Below are positions 25,627-34,556 of a stretch of DNA of 64,000 nt, in pieces (the first letter of the stretch is position 1; each line of letters starts with the position of its first letter). Under the pieces are notes generated by a model that did not search any database, had not been told where the DNA came from, and saw only the letters and a program-made list of their open reading frames with translations. Position numbers and translations under genes: made by a program. The stretch spans positions 1,453,221 through 1,517,220 of the forward strand of contig AP024673.1 of the NCBI GenBank assembly GCA_025998675.1. Reading direction: 5' to 3'. The stretch comes from Fimbriimonadales bacterium (GTDB lineage: Bacteria > Armatimonadota > Fimbriimonadia > Fimbriimonadales > GBS-DC).

Positions 25627-26394
25627 TTACGGCGCGCGCATCAACCTGTTCGGTATCAGGACGCCGTCTGCGCGCTGCAGCCACAACACCGAACGCTGCG
25701 CCTCCTCACGCGAGCGGAATATCGCACGAGACCGCTTCAGTATCCCCTCCGCTGTATACTCGTGTATCTGAACGATTGCCCCTGCAAAAAAGCTCCAGAC
25801 ATACCGTTCCTGCGGATTGGGGCTCACGGCGAGGCGATAGACACTCTCGGAAGCCTGCACGGGACGCGCAAACGCTTCCTCAAGGCGTGTGTCTCCGCGC
25901 TCCCAGTTGGTCAGAAACAGTTTGCCGAAGCTGTAGAACCCCCACAGCGAAAGGGCTTGCTCCCCCGCACGCGCCCGACTGGATGTGCGACGGAACCACT
26001 GAGGCGGTCGGGATACTGCATCGATGCTCACATAGTAGCTAGGCAAGCCAATCAGGGTGTCCAGATTGTAAGTATCGACGCGCTGTATCTGTTGCTCAAA
26101 CGACAGCACAGGGCGCTGGCGAACCGCCTCTTCCTCTGAGAGGACTAAATCGACAACCGTGTTGTATTCGTCGCGCGGTTCGATATCGTTCTCGGTCAGC
26201 ACGGGGTTGTCGCGATTGTCCGACGCCCGTCCTGCGGTTAGTTCGTCCGTCAGCCGCCCCAACTTGTCCTGTGTCGCGCTGGACTCGCGCGCTGCCCGAA
26301 GCGAGAGAAAAATATCGATCGCGGCGCCCCAGAACACAACTGCCATTATCAGCCAGACCGTGCGTGCATACCGTCGTCGGCTCTTCAGTTGCAT
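25627..26394 (-). CDS. Membrane-anchored protein of unknown family, paralogue B
   Basis: 255 residues with the same plan as the downstream gene: basic N-terminus, a membrane helix (about 12-31), a variable linker, and conserved WFRRTSSRARAGE, LWGFYSFGKLFLTNW, GDTRLEEAFARP, YVWSFFAGA and FRSREEAQRSVLWLQ blocks. The pair looks like an old tandem duplication, because the linkers are unrelated. SD GAGGAGAG precedes the ATG. No known domain is seen and no function can be proposed from context. Confidence 0.65.
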   Translation of the reverse strand: MQLKSRRRYARTVWLIMAVVFWGAAIDIFLSLRAARESSATQDKLGRLTDELTAGRASDNRDNPVLTENDIEPRDEYNTVVDLVLSEEEAVRQRPVLSFEQQIQRVDTYNLDTLIGLPSYYVSIDAVSRPPQWFRRTSSRARAGEQALSLWGFYSFGKLFLTNWERGDTRLEEAFARPVQASESVYRLAVSPNPQERYVWSFFAGAIVQIHEYTAEGILKRSRAIFRSREEAQRSVLWLQRADGVLIPNRLMRAP

Positions 26395-26590
26395 AGAAAC
26401 TCTCCTCGTCGGTTGCCACTGTAAAGTCTACCTGAGTAAGCATGTAGAGCGCCAGTTTTCAGAAGGGCTACGGCTCGCGCACAAAGTACAGCCCAAGCAG
26501 CGGCTGCTCGCACGTGCAAACAAGAAGACCTTGCAATCTGATAGCGCCCCGGCGCAGCGGGGCGATGCATAGCGTTGTGTAATTGAGTGG
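26395..26590. other. Intergenic region between divergent genes
   Basis: Roughly 200 bp upstream of both paralogue B (minus) and the hydrolase (plus). Apart from the hydrolase -10 at 26591 I see no repeat, RNA or ORF I can support here. Confidence 0.4.
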
Positions 26591-26596
26591 TATACT
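26591..26596 (+). promoter_or_regulatory. -10 element TATACT, leaderless promoter
   Basis: GGTATACT ends 7 bases before ATG 26604; no SD site. Confidence 0.65.
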
Positions 26597-26603
26597 TTTA
26601 GTG

Positions 26604-27488
26604 ATGTGGCTGGCAATCGTGGTCGGCGTTGGGCTGGCGCTGGGGGTGTTGCTGCTGGGCAACTACCTGGCGACCCGCGCGACTTTGCGCCCGCCGCGCA
26701 CGCCGTTTTTCATCACCCCGCGCGATCTGGGGCTGCCCTATCAGAATGTGGCGTTCCCGTCGCGCGACGGCGTCCGCCTGCACGGGTGGTGGATTCCCGC
26801 GCCGAAGCCTGTCGGGATTGCCGTGCTGTGCCACGGGTATCTGATGAACCGCTGTGAGCCGCTGCCAGTTGCGCGTGAACTCTGGCAGGCGGGCTTTCAC
26901 TGTCTGGTGTTCGACTTTCGCGCGATGGGCAAAAGCGAGGGCGACCTGTGTACGATTGGGGATCTGGAGCGGCTGGATGTGCTGTCGGCGGTGGATTTCG
27001 TGGCGCGCACGGCGCCGGGGCTGCCGGTGGTGGTGTATGGCGCGTCGATGGGGGGCGCGGCGGCGCTGCTGGCGGCGGCGGAAGACACGCGCATCCGTGC
27101 CGTGGTCGCCGACTCCGCCTACGCGCGGCTCAATCAGGCGGTGAAGGACTGGTGGCGCAACGCGGTGGGCAGGGCGTCCGTGCTGCTGCACCCGACGCTG
27201 CTGATTGGCAGGCTCTACACGCGCCAGTCCGCCCACAAAGTCGCCCCTGAAGCGGTGATTGCCAACATCGCCCCGCGCCCCGTGCTGCTGATGCACGGCA
27301 CGCGCGACCAGCTCATCCCGCCCTATCACGCAGAGCGGCTCTTTCAGGCGGCGCGCGAACCCAAACAACTCTGGTGGGCGGAAGGCTGCGAGCATGTGCA
27401 GGCGCGCTACGAACGCCCCGACGAGTTCTACCCGCTGCTGGTGAACTTCATGCTCCGCGCCGTCGGCGCAGACGAGACAGGCAAGTAA
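26604..27488 (+). CDS. Membrane-anchored alpha/beta hydrolase
   Basis: 294 residues. An N-terminal hydrophobic helix (about 2-20) is followed by an alpha/beta hydrolase domain with nucleophile elbow GASMGGAAAL, Asp in HGTRDQLIPP and His in EGCEHVQA. The oxyanion-region motif LCHGY is present. It belongs to the BAAT/serine aminopeptidase S33-like group; the substrate is unknown. ATG 26604 fits the leaderless promoter better than the upstream TTG. Confidence 0.85.
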   Translation: MWLAIVVGVGLALGVLLLGNYLATRATLRPPRTPFFITPRDLGLPYQNVAFPSRDGVRLHGWWIPAPKPVGIAVLCHGYLMNRCEPLPVARELWQAGFHCLVFDFRAMGKSEGDLCTIGDLERLDVLSAVDFVARTAPGLPVVVYGASMGGAAALLAAAEDTRIRAVVADSAYARLNQAVKDWWRNAVGRASVLLHPTLLIGRLYTRQSAHKVAPEAVIANIAPRPVLLMHGTRDQLIPPYHAERLFQAAREPKQLWWAEGCEHVQARYERPDEFYPLLVNFMLRAVGADETGK

Positions 27489-27543
27489 ACGGCAGGAATC
27501 CCCACACCAACTGCGAATTCTCCTCGCTGGCGAGGAGACCCCC

Positions 27544-28794
27544 ATGAAACGCAGATACGGCGCGAACGACCAGATACGGATTGCGATTATCGGCTGCGGC
27601 GGCATCGGACGCCATCACTACGGGCAGTTCAACCGCCTGCGCGGGCAGTGTGAGATTGTCGCCGCATGCGATGTGTACCAGAAACACCTCGACGAGTTCC
27701 GCACGATGACGGGGCGCGCCGATATCGAACCGTACACCGACTATCGGCGCATTCTGGAGCGCAAGGACATCGACGCGGTGGTGGTCGCCACGCCCGACCA
27801 CTGGCACGCAAAGATGACCATCGATGCGTGCGAGGCGGGCAAGCATGTGTTCTGCGAGAAGCCCGCGATGCACAATATCGCCGAGGGGCTGGCGATGGTG
27901 CATGCCGCCCGTGAACACAGGCGCGTGGTCGCCATCGGCTTGCAACAGCGCAGCGGGGAACACTTCAAAGAGGCGGTCGAGATTGTGCGTTCGGGCAGGC
28001 TGGGCAAAATCACGACCGTGCATTGCTGGAATGTGGGCAACGAGACGCCCAACGGCATCGGCAACCCGCCCGACGGCGACCCGCCCGCAGGGCTGGACTG
28101 GGACTTCTGGCTGGGACCCGCGCCGAAGCGACCCTACAACCCGAACCGCTGCATCTACCACTTCCGCTGGTTCTGGGACTACGCGGGGGGCAAGGTGGCG
28201 GACTGGGGCGTGCATCTGATTGATATCGCGCTGTGGGCGATGGGCGAACACAACCCGACGGAAGTGTGCGCCTACGGGGGCAAACTCGCGCTGAACGACA
28301 ATCGCGAGACGCCCGACACGGTAGACTGTATCTGGAAGTTCAAAGACTGGACGCTGCTCTACACCCATCGCGCGGGTAGCGATTATCCCCTTTATGGGCG
28401 CGGGTACGGCACGATGTTTTTCGGCACGAACGGCAGCCTGTATGTGGATCGGGGCGGGCTGGAGGTGCATCCCGACAAGGAGCGCATTCCCGCCTATAAG
28501 CGCGGTGGCTCGGCGCAGAGCGAGCCGCACGCCGAGAACTTTCTGGCGGCAATCCGCGAGGGCGCGCCGCTTGCAGTGGATGTGCTGACGGGCGTGCGCT
28601 CCACGATTGTGCCCCTGCTGGGCAACATCGCCTACCGTGTGGGGCGCAGCATCCGCTGGGACGCCCAGCGCGCGCAGATTGTCGGCGATCGGGAGGCGAA
28701 CGCGCTGCTCAGCCGCAACTGGCGCGCCCCGTGGGGCATCCCAAGGCGGTACATCAAGCCGATTGGCTACCCCATCCGTATCTCCCAATCGTAG
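27544..28794 (+). CDS. Gfo/Idh/MocA family oxidoreductase
   Basis: 416 residues. The N-terminal Rossmann motif IAIIGCGGIGRHH and the family signature CEKPAMHN are followed by the C-terminal beta-sheet domain. These are NAD(P)-dependent oxidations or epimerisations of sugars and cyclitols. GAGGAG precedes the ATG. Its 3' end overlaps the convergent RmlC-like gene by 28 bp. Neighbouring DUF6807 and cupin genes suggest a carbohydrate-degradation cluster. Confidence 0.92.
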   Translation: MKRRYGANDQIRIAIIGCGGIGRHHYGQFNRLRGQCEIVAACDVYQKHLDEFRTMTGRADIEPYTDYRRILERKDIDAVVVATPDHWHAKMTIDACEAGKHVFCEKPAMHNIAEGLAMVHAAREHRRVVAIGLQQRSGEHFKEAVEIVRSGRLGKITTVHCWNVGNETPNGIGNPPDGDPPAGLDWDFWLGPAPKRPYNPNRCIYHFRWFWDYAGGKVADWGVHLIDIALWAMGEHNPTEVCAYGGKLALNDNRETPDTVDCIWKFKDWTLLYTHRAGSDYPLYGRGYGTMFFGTNGSLYVDRGGLEVHPDKERIPAYKRGGSAQSEPHAENFLAAIREGAPLAVDVLTGVRSTIVPLLGNIAYRVGRSIRWDAQRAQIVGDREANALLSRNWRAPWGIPRRYIKPIGYPIRISQS

Positions 28795-29234
28795 GGGATT
28801 TCGGGCGTATTGTAGGGCAGGCGCAGCTCGTCAGGCTGGGCGCGATTGTATGGCTCGGTGGGGAAGTTAATCAGCAGCGACGGTTCCGTACCGATGGTCT
28901 TGTAGCCGTGCGCCACCAGCGGCGGGATGACCAGCAAAATTCGGTTGTGTTCGCCCAGAAAGAACTCGTTCACCATCCCGAAGGTGGGCGAGTCGGAGCG
29001 TCGGTCGTACAGCACTGCCTTCACCATCCCCTTCACCACCACCCAGTAGTCGGTCTGCTTCTCGTGCCAGTGCCATGCGCGGATGACGCCAGGGTAGTTC
29101 AGCGATACATAGGCTTGCCCGAACTTCTGGAACAGCGGGTCGTCGCAGCGAAGCATCTCCATCAGGTAGCCGCGTTCGTCGGCGTGGACAATCAGCGGCT
29201 TGGTCTGGACGCCCTCGATGAGTCGCTTCTCCAT
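28767..29234 (-). CDS. RmlC-like cupin (dTDP-4-dehydrorhamnose 3,5-epimerase family)
   Basis: 155 residues, single cupin barrel: GVIRAWHWHEKQTDYWVVVKG carries the His pair region and VIPPLVAHGY the second motif, with FPTEPYN near the end as in RmlC-type epimerases. It is likely a sugar-nucleotide or sugar-acid epimerase or isomerase. It starts 4 bases after the DUF6807 gene with SD GGAGGT, so one operon. Substrate is undetermined. Confidence 0.78.
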   Translation of the reverse strand: MEKRLIEGVQTKPLIVHADERGYLMEMLRCDDPLFQKFGQAYVSLNYPGVIRAWHWHEKQTDYWVVVKGMVKAVLYDRRSDSPTFGMVNEFFLGEHNRILLVIPPLVAHGYKTIGTEPSLLINFPTEPYNRAQPDELRLPYNTPEIPYDWEIRMG

Positions 29235-29238
29235 CGGC

Positions 29239-30378
29239 TTACCTCCAGATAATCGTGGGCGGGGTGCGGTAAGCGTCGTACTGGCGCGCGACGCCCGCCT
29301 CGTCGGTGCGCCCTTTGTGCAGCCAGAGCCGATAGCGGAAGGTGAGCGTCTCGCCCTTTTTGAGCGTGTGGTCGCCTGCGCCGTCGGGCTTGCCCGCCTC
29401 GAAGTCGTGGGCGCCGAACGGGTTCGCCGCGAACAGCCCGTAGTCGCGCACATGCCAGTAGGTCGGATGGCGCAGGTTAGCGGGATGGTCGAAGATGGCA
29501 ATCCCCACCGTGTCGCCTTCCACAATTCCTGTGTAGTCGCACCACACGGCGCGTTTGCCCCAGGCGTCGCGGTCGCGCAGTCCGTTCGCGTTCACAATCT
29601 GCCCGCCCGCGTTGCGAGTCACTTCCATGCTGCTGGCGACGCGCACGCCGAAAGTGCCCTCTTTGGTGTCGCCGAACTTCACATCGGCGTCCAGCGCGGT
29701 CAGGGCAACCGTGTAGTCGATCCAGCGCGAGTCGGGCGCGGCGTAGCAGATGACTTCGGTCGTCTCGTCCAGCAGGGGCTTGCCGTCGGGCGTCTGCCAC
29801 TGGTTCTGGGCGACCCAGCGCGCCAGCACGGGACCCGATTCGACTTTCTGCAGCGCGCGATGCACTATCACGCCTCGCCCCGCGCCCTCCGTCCAGAAGT
29901 CGACGCCGTTCACCGCGCCATGTGTGAACCATACCGAGCGGTGATGCGGGTGGTCGGTGCGCTCGCCCGCCACGACCTGCATCGGGAAGTGGCGCGTGAT
30001 GGGCTTCTCGTTGGGTCCGTAGAGGGGGTACAGGTACGGTTTGGGCGCGCCGCGCATCACATAGGCGGTGAACGGTTTGCCCCTGTGAGTAATCTGCAGG
30101 GCGCGTTCGGTGGCGGTGTGCGTGAAGCCCTCGGCGGCGCGTGGGTTCGGGCGAATCACATAGTGGTGCGTCTTGCCGCGCGGTAGCTCTGGCTCCAACC
30201 ACACCAGATACCGCCTGCCTGCCGATTCCACCACCTGCGCAGGGATGAGTTCGTTGGTGCGCTGGAGCGCGAGGGGCGTCTGGGGCGGCGCGCCGCGCCA
30301 CTCCGCCCAGAGAGGAACCTGCCGATACTCCGCCTGCCGCGCCGCTACTGAAATTCGCATCGATTCTGCCGCCTCCAT
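29239..30378 (-). CDS. DUF6807 (PmoA-like) family protein
   Basis: 379 residues. Family-type segments are RHFPMQVV, DHPHHRSVWFTHGAVNGVDF, WTEG and WCDYTG. DUF6807 proteins are common in polysaccharide-utilising bacteria beside Gfo/Idh/MocA enzymes; their activity is not settled. ATG 30378 has TATAAT 8 bases upstream and no SD. It is followed by the cupin gene in the same operon. No signal peptide is seen. Confidence 0.75.
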   Translation of the reverse strand: MEAAESMRISVAARQAEYRQVPLWAEWRGAPPQTPLALQRTNELIPAQVVESAGRRYLVWLEPELPRGKTHHYVIRPNPRAAEGFTHTATERALQITHRGKPFTAYVMRGAPKPYLYPLYGPNEKPITRHFPMQVVAGERTDHPHHRSVWFTHGAVNGVDFWTEGAGRGVIVHRALQKVESGPVLARWVAQNQWQTPDGKPLLDETTEVICYAAPDSRWIDYTVALTALDADVKFGDTKEGTFGVRVASSMEVTRNAGGQIVNANGLRDRDAWGKRAVWCDYTGIVEGDTVGIAIFDHPANLRHPTYWHVRDYGLFAANPFGAHDFEAGKPDGAGDHTLKKGETLTFRYRLWLHKGRTDEAGVARQYDAYRTPPTIIWR

Positions 30379-30386
30379 CGAAGCGG

Positions 30387-30392
30387 ATTATA
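30387..30392 (-). promoter_or_regulatory. -10 element TATAAT, leaderless promoter
   Basis: GGTATAAT on the minus strand ends 8 bases before ATG 30378; no SD site. Confidence 0.65.
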
Positions 30393-30410
30393 CCTTGCGT
30401 GCCGTCTGTA

Positions 30411-30467
30411 TGGAGTGCGGAAGCGGGGCTTCCGCGCATGCTGAAGCTGACGCTTCAGCACTCCAAA
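30411..30467 (-). repeat. Double-hairpin repeat, copy A
   Basis: TGGAGTGC and GCACTCCA ends enclose hairpin GGAAGC..GCTTCC and hairpin GCTGAAGC..GCTTCAGC, separated by GCAT. The right flank (30467-30500) matches the flank of the copy at 58130. It lies between the DUF6807 and GHMP kinase starts. Confidence 0.85.
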
Positions 30468-30544
30468 GGACGCGCCTGTGCGCATACGCGGACAGAAGAA
30501 CAGCACCCAGCAGGAGGTATGCCTGTAGACGCGAACATTGTCCC

Positions 30545-31531
30545 ATGCGTCCGATTCGTTATTCGGCGCCGGGGCGCGCGGGGATTGTGGGCAACCCCAG
30601 CGATATGTATGGGGGCGCGGTCATTTCCACAGCGATCCCGCTGCGCGCGCGCTGCACGCTGGAGCCTGCCGCACGCCTGACCTTCCAGTCCTCGGAGCAG
30701 CTGCTTGCGCCCGATTCGCTGGCGCTGACGGGCGATGCGTTCGATGTGTGTCGCGTCGCGTTGCAGGGGCTGGGCTTCACGGTTGCGGACGCGCCGTTCG
30801 CCCTGCGCATCGAGACGGACATCCCCGCGCAGTCGGGGCTGGCGGGGTCGTCCGCCCTGTTGACGGCGATTGTGGCGTGCCTGCTGCGCTATCGGGGCGA
30901 GTCGTGGGGCGCGCCGCATGCGCTGGCGGAGCGCGTGCGCCAGATCGAGGCGCAACTGCTGCAAGTCGCCTGCGGCTATCAGGATTTCTACATGGCGGTG
31001 TGGGGCGGGATTAACTTTATGGAGTTCCGCGACAAAGAGCGTCTGGGCGCCGATCCTGCGGAGCCGTGGGCGACGATGGAGCCGCTGGGGCGCTACCTGC
31101 GCGGCGCGATGCTCCCCCTCTGGCTGGCGACAACGGGCGGGCAGCGGTTTTCGGGCGCGGTGCACGCGAACCTGCGCGCGCGCTGGGAGGCGGGCGAGCC
31201 GCGCGTGCTGGACGGCATGCAGCGACTCGGCAGGCTCGCGCGGGACGCCAAACGCGCCCTGATAGAACAGGACTGGACGCGCCTCGCGCACCTGATGAAC
31301 GAGAACTACGCGATTATTCGCGAGCTGGGCGGCAGCGGCGAGAGCCTCGATCAGCTGGTCGCCTGTGCGCGGGAGCATGGCGCGCTGGGCGCAAAGCTGG
31401 CAGGCGCAGGCGGCGCGGGCGGCACGGTGATTGTGTTGACCCTCGCGCCCGAAAAGACACTGCCCGCCCTGCGCGAACTCGCCGCGCAGGTCATCCCCGT
31501 CGCCCCCTGCGCACCGGGGGTGATGGAGTAA
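30545..31531 (+). CDS. GHMP kinase family sugar kinase
   Basis: 328 residues. Motif 1 is APGRAGIVGNPSDMYGG, ATP-binding motif 2 is IPAQSGLAGSSALLTA, motif 3 is GAKLAGAGGAGGTVIV. It phosphorylates a small sugar or acid with ATP; the motifs resemble glucuronokinase and heptose-7-phosphate kinase relatives. Frames further upstream run through repeat copy A, so ATG 30545 is preferred although no SD is visible. The TAA stop forms the first bases of TIR element 3. Confidence 0.85.
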   Translation: MRPIRYSAPGRAGIVGNPSDMYGGAVISTAIPLRARCTLEPAARLTFQSSEQLLAPDSLALTGDAFDVCRVALQGLGFTVADAPFALRIETDIPAQSGLAGSSALLTAIVACLLRYRGESWGAPHALAERVRQIEAQLLQVACGYQDFYMAVWGGINFMEFRDKERLGADPAEPWATMEPLGRYLRGAMLPLWLATTGGQRFSGAVHANLRARWEAGEPRVLDGMQRLGRLARDAKRALIEQDWTRLAHLMNENYAIIRELGGSGESLDQLVACAREHGALGAKLAGAGGAGGTVIVLTLAPEKTLPALRELAAQVIPVAPCAPGVME

Positions 31532-31706
31532 TACCCACTGCGCAGTCAAAGTTCGTTAATTGCCTCGCGCGCGCCTGCAGAGGCGTGCTGTTGCCTGCGC
31601 CCCGCTACTATGGAGTGCTGAAGCGGGAGCTTCAGCATGCGGAAGCTACGCTTCCGCAACTCCATAAACCGCCGTTTTGCGAACGATGACCAGCAGATTG
31701 GTATGA
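31529..31706 (+). mobile_element. TIR-bounded hairpin element 3 (MITE-like)
   Basis: 178 bp. The left terminal repeat (31529-31564) starts on the GHMP kinase TAA and contains CCACTGCGCAGTCAAAGTTC. The right (31675-31706) ends in GATTGGTATGA. The cargo is copy B of the double-hairpin repeat. It sits between convergent genes. The segment 31552-31611 is nearly repeated at 55811-55869. Confidence 0.72.
31611..31664 (+). repeat. Double-hairpin repeat, copy B
   Basis: TGGAGTGC start, hairpin CTGAAGC..GCTTCAG, spacer CATG, hairpin GGAAGC..GCTTCC, end ACTCCA. Confidence 0.85.
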
Positions 31707-31731
31707 GGGCGGGAGAAAGTCTCCCGCCCTC
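31705..31731. terminator. Hairpin terminator after the small membrane protein gene
   Basis: Perfect 12-bp stem GAGGGCGGGAGA / TCTCCCGCCCTC with a 3-base loop, 8 bases beyond the stop at 31739 (minus). Confidence 0.6.
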
Positions 31732-31738
31732 ATCTCGA

Positions 31739-31960
31739 TTACCGTCGCCCGCCGGAGCCAATCGGCGGGGGCGAGGCAGGTCCGGAGCCGGTATATTCGG
31801 GCACGCCCAGATTATCCAGCCCCTGCTGCGATGGGTCAGACTGCGGATAGACTGTCTCGGACGGCTCTGCGCCGCGCCGCATCGTGAACCAGAGCGACAG
31901 CCCCAGCGCGAGCAACGCGACCACAATAATTCCCAGAGCCACGGGTTTGGAGACTTGCAT
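31739..31960 (-). CDS. Small single-pass membrane protein (locus 2)
   Basis: 73 residues: a membrane helix (about 8-26, ALGIIVVALLALGLSLWF), a polar tail rich in Pro and Gly, and the end GSGGRR. Same size, design and position as the 80-residue protein at 11825-12067, directly downstream of a prepilin-like gene (14 bases). Sequence identity outside the helix is low. Function is unknown; conserved pairing with the pseudopilin is the only clue. Confidence 0.7.
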   Translation of the reverse strand: MQVSKPVALGIIVVALLALGLSLWFTMRRGAEPSETVYPQSDPSQQGLDNLGVPEYTGSGPASPPPIGSGGRR

Positions 31961-31974
31961 AGCGGCTCACCACC

Positions 31975-32955
31975 TCAGATCGCCACACCGCCGTCGTCCA
32001 GGTCCCACAGGTACTCATCGAGGTTGTTGATGAACCCGCCGCACTGCGGACGCACATCACAGCCCTGACCAAGCTGGGACGGCGTGTAGGTCTTGGCGTG
32101 TCCATCGGCAAACAACACGGTCATGCGCTCGCGTCGGTGGAACGGCCATGCGCCGCCGAACTCCATCCATGTATACCAGCCCGTGGCGGTCTGCAGACGC
32201 CAGCAGGCAGGACGCGCCAGACGCGCACAGGAGTTGCCCTGATAGTCGTACCATCGCCCTGCGCGTCCACTATCACACTCAGCGCGTACCAGTGTGAAGG
32301 TGTCGAGGGTGCGTCCCGCGGTGTCGCGGTAGTAGCGGCACGGCGGCATCACAATCCAGTTGCCCCCACAGAGCGGCTGGCGAGACGCCGGGTCGCGCCA
32401 CCACAGGCTATCCACAAAGGCAATCGTGCGCGCGTGCTGCCCAATCTTGGCGTCCGTCGCGGGCGCGTTATACCAGCTCATATAGCCGCCGCTGCCCTGC
32501 GCGCGCTCCATAATCGGCGAGAGGTAGGCGTAGTTGTAGCCCAGATTGGTCTTGAGCGCCCAGCGATACTCGCGAATACACTGTTGCGTGGGCGGCGACT
32601 CGCCGTCGGCAGGGCAGGCGTCCAGAATCGCGTCCGTCGCCTGCGGGTCCGACGGGCAGCGGAACATCTGCCAGCTCTTCACATACGGCATCAGGAGCTG
32701 CGCCAGAATCTTGTCGTTGCAGTTCTCCTGCCCGCCGAACGAGGCGAAATACTGGGTCAGCGGCTGGGTCGTGTCGAAGTCGCTGGTATACATCACCAGC
32801 GCACGCCCCACCTGATTGAACCGCGAGATGCAGTTCACCTGACGCGCCGACTCGCGCGCCTGGGCAAATACCGGGAACAAAATGCTCGCCAGTATCGCGA
32901 TAATCGCGATGACCACCAGCAATTCTATCAGCGTAAAACCACGATAGCGCATCAT
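31975..32955 (-). CDS. Prepilin-like protein, DUF1559 type (locus 2)
   Basis: 326 residues with N-terminus [19 protein letters not shown] (cleavage after G, Glu5), [21 protein letters not shown] and C-terminal [12 protein letters not shown]. It is richer in Cys than the first copy (for example [24 protein letters not shown]), suggesting disulfides after export. SD GGAGGTG precedes the ATG pair (32955/32952). Likely a pseudopilin processed by a prepilin peptidase and assembled by a type II/IV system encoded elsewhere. Confidence 0.88.
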   Translation of the reverse strand: MMRYRGFTLIELLVVIAIIAILASILFPVFAQARESARQVNCISRFNQVGRALVMYTSDFDTTQPLTQYFASFGGQENCNDKILAQLLMPYVKSWQMFRCPSDPQATDAILDACPADGESPPTQQCIREYRWALKTNLGYNYAYLSPIMERAQGSGGYMSWYNAPATDAKIGQHARTIAFVDSLWWRDPASRQPLCGGNWIVMPPCRYYRDTAGRTLDTFTLVRAECDSGRAGRWYDYQGNSCARLARPACWRLQTATGWYTWMEFGGAWPFHRRERMTVLFADGHAKTYTPSQLGQGCDVRPQCGGFINNLDEYLWDLDDGGVAI

Positions 32956-33063
32956 ACACCTCCTGATGAAGAAAAATACCCCCTGTTTGTTCAGATTCCT
33001 GCCAGTTAAAAAGTTTTATCAGGGGAGGCGCAGGAATCGCCTCCCCTGACGCGGGTAGCAAGG

Positions 33064-34479
33064 TTAGTTGCAGGTCTCGTCGCCGTCCTCGCCCTGTGCG
33101 CCGAAGTTGAACAGCACAATCAGCAGGTCGGCGTCGTCCACCGTGCCATCCTGATTCAGGTCAGCAGTAGCCGCCGCAGGATCCTGGCTGACATCGCCGC
33201 CGAAGGCAAAGAGAACCTCAAGCAGGTCGGCGTCGTCCACCACCTGATCGCCGTTGGCGTCGCCGTTGGGCAGGCTAATCGCGCCCAGATCGACCGTGCC
33301 GCTGACATTCACATTCGGGATGCGCACGCCCAGCCAGTGGCGGTTCGGAGAGAGGGCGACATCCACCACATTCAGGTCGGTCGGGCAGTTGATGAACAGG
33401 GTAATGTCGCCGTAGATGGGGCGCACCACCACATCGTAAGTGCCCGCGGCAATCTCCGGGGTGTCGATAGTGAAAGTGCCCGGAGTCGTCGGGGCAGGCA
33501 TGCTGAATCGCGCGACGCGCTGCTTCGTGCCCGGCAGGTAGAAGATGACCTCCACATTGGCGCCCGGCGCAGTGCCGCTCAGGTCCGCAAGCGACGCCGT
33601 GCCCGTCACCTTGCCCGGCTGCGCCTGCGAGTTGCGGAAGCCCAGCACGCCGTTGTAAAGCGCGGGACCGTGATAATCCTTCCACTCCGTGCCCGTGTTC
33701 CAGGGCGCCGTGCCTGCGAAGGGGTCGTTCGCGCGGAACTCCAGCAGCGGGTTCAGAATGCGCCCTACAGGGAATCCCGTGATGTTATTGTAGCGGAACC
33801 GCTGCCACGAAGCAGGCGCCAGCACGCCGCCGGAACTCGCGGACCCCAGCCCGCGCGGGGAGTAGTAGAGCTTGGGACCGCCCGGCGCGCCCATCGCCAG
33901 CGCCGTGTACGAGTCGAACGGACCAGCATTCGCGATGTCCTCGTCGGCGACGATAATCGCAAAATACAGCCCCGAGCCCAGCGTGATGCTCTGGTTCAGC
34001 GGGGTCGTGCGCAGAAAGGTGAAGGTTGTGGAGCCGCCGTAGTAGGTGGGAATCTGCACATCGCCCGTCTGGGGCGGGTCGCCCGGATAGGCGCCAAAGT
34101 TGCCGAAATAGAGGATATTGCCCAGATTAGGCTCCGGGCGACCATCCGCGCCCGTTTGCGAGCCAGTAATCCAGATGTACAGGTTCGGGAAGCCTGTGGT
34201 CAAGCCGGGCATGTAGACGATCGAGTCGAAGGTCATCGGCGCGCAAATCTGGAACGGGAGCGCCGTCCAGCGTGCGGGTAGACCACTGCCGGTCACATCG
34301 CCCGAGATGAAGAACAGGTAGTTGGCGGTGAGGGTAAGGGCGCTACAATCACCGCCGACGGTGAACCAGGCGTTCGCAGGGTTGCCTGCGAAGTAGACGA
34401 ACGGGTCCTGCGCGACCGCGGGTCGCGTCGCAAACGCCACGCACAACAAAGCCCCAACTGCATAGCGGTAGTATCGCAT
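33064..34479 (-). CDS. Secreted protein with C-terminal dockerin-like repeat pair
   Basis: 471 residues: signal peptide (1-23, ending AVAQ), a large beta-rich extracellular region, and two calcium-loop repeats at the C-terminus (DANGDQVVDDADLLEVLFAF and DLNQDGTVDDADLLIVLFNF) of the dockerin type I kind. The same repeat pair ends the protein at 60787. ATG 34479 has SD AAGGAGG at good spacing and TATAAT further upstream. No cohesin is seen in the window, so the repeats may anchor to an unlinked partner or act only as a calcium module. Confidence 0.8.
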   Translation of the reverse strand: MRYYRYAVGALLCVAFATRPAVAQDPFVYFAGNPANAWFTVGGDCSALTLTANYLFFISGDVTGSGLPARWTALPFQICAPMTFDSIVYMPGLTTGFPNLYIWITGSQTGADGRPEPNLGNILYFGNFGAYPGDPPQTGDVQIPTYYGGSTTFTFLRTTPLNQSITLGSGLYFAIIVADEDIANAGPFDSYTALAMGAPGGPKLYYSPRGLGSASSGGVLAPASWQRFRYNNITGFPVGRILNPLLEFRANDPFAGTAPWNTGTEWKDYHGPALYNGVLGFRNSQAQPGKVTGTASLADLSGTAPGANVEVIFYLPGTKQRVARFSMPAPTTPGTFTIDTPEIAAGTYDVVVRPIYGDITLFINCPTDLNVVDVALSPNRHWLGVRIPNVNVSGTVDLGAISLPNGDANGDQVVDDADLLEVLFAFGGDVSQDPAAATADLNQDGTVDDADLLIVLFNFGAQGEDGDETCN

Positions 34480-34501
34480 AGGAACCTCCTTTACAACCTT
34501 A

Positions 34502-34507
34502 ATTATA
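34502..34507 (-). promoter_or_regulatory. -10 element TATAAT of the dockerin protein gene
   Basis: GGTATAAT on the minus strand, then a short leader with AAGGAGG before ATG 34479. Confidence 0.6.
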
Positions 34508-34556
34508 CCATGCTTTTTCGCCGTTTCCTGCCATGCGCGTTCGGTGGGCGCGGTAT

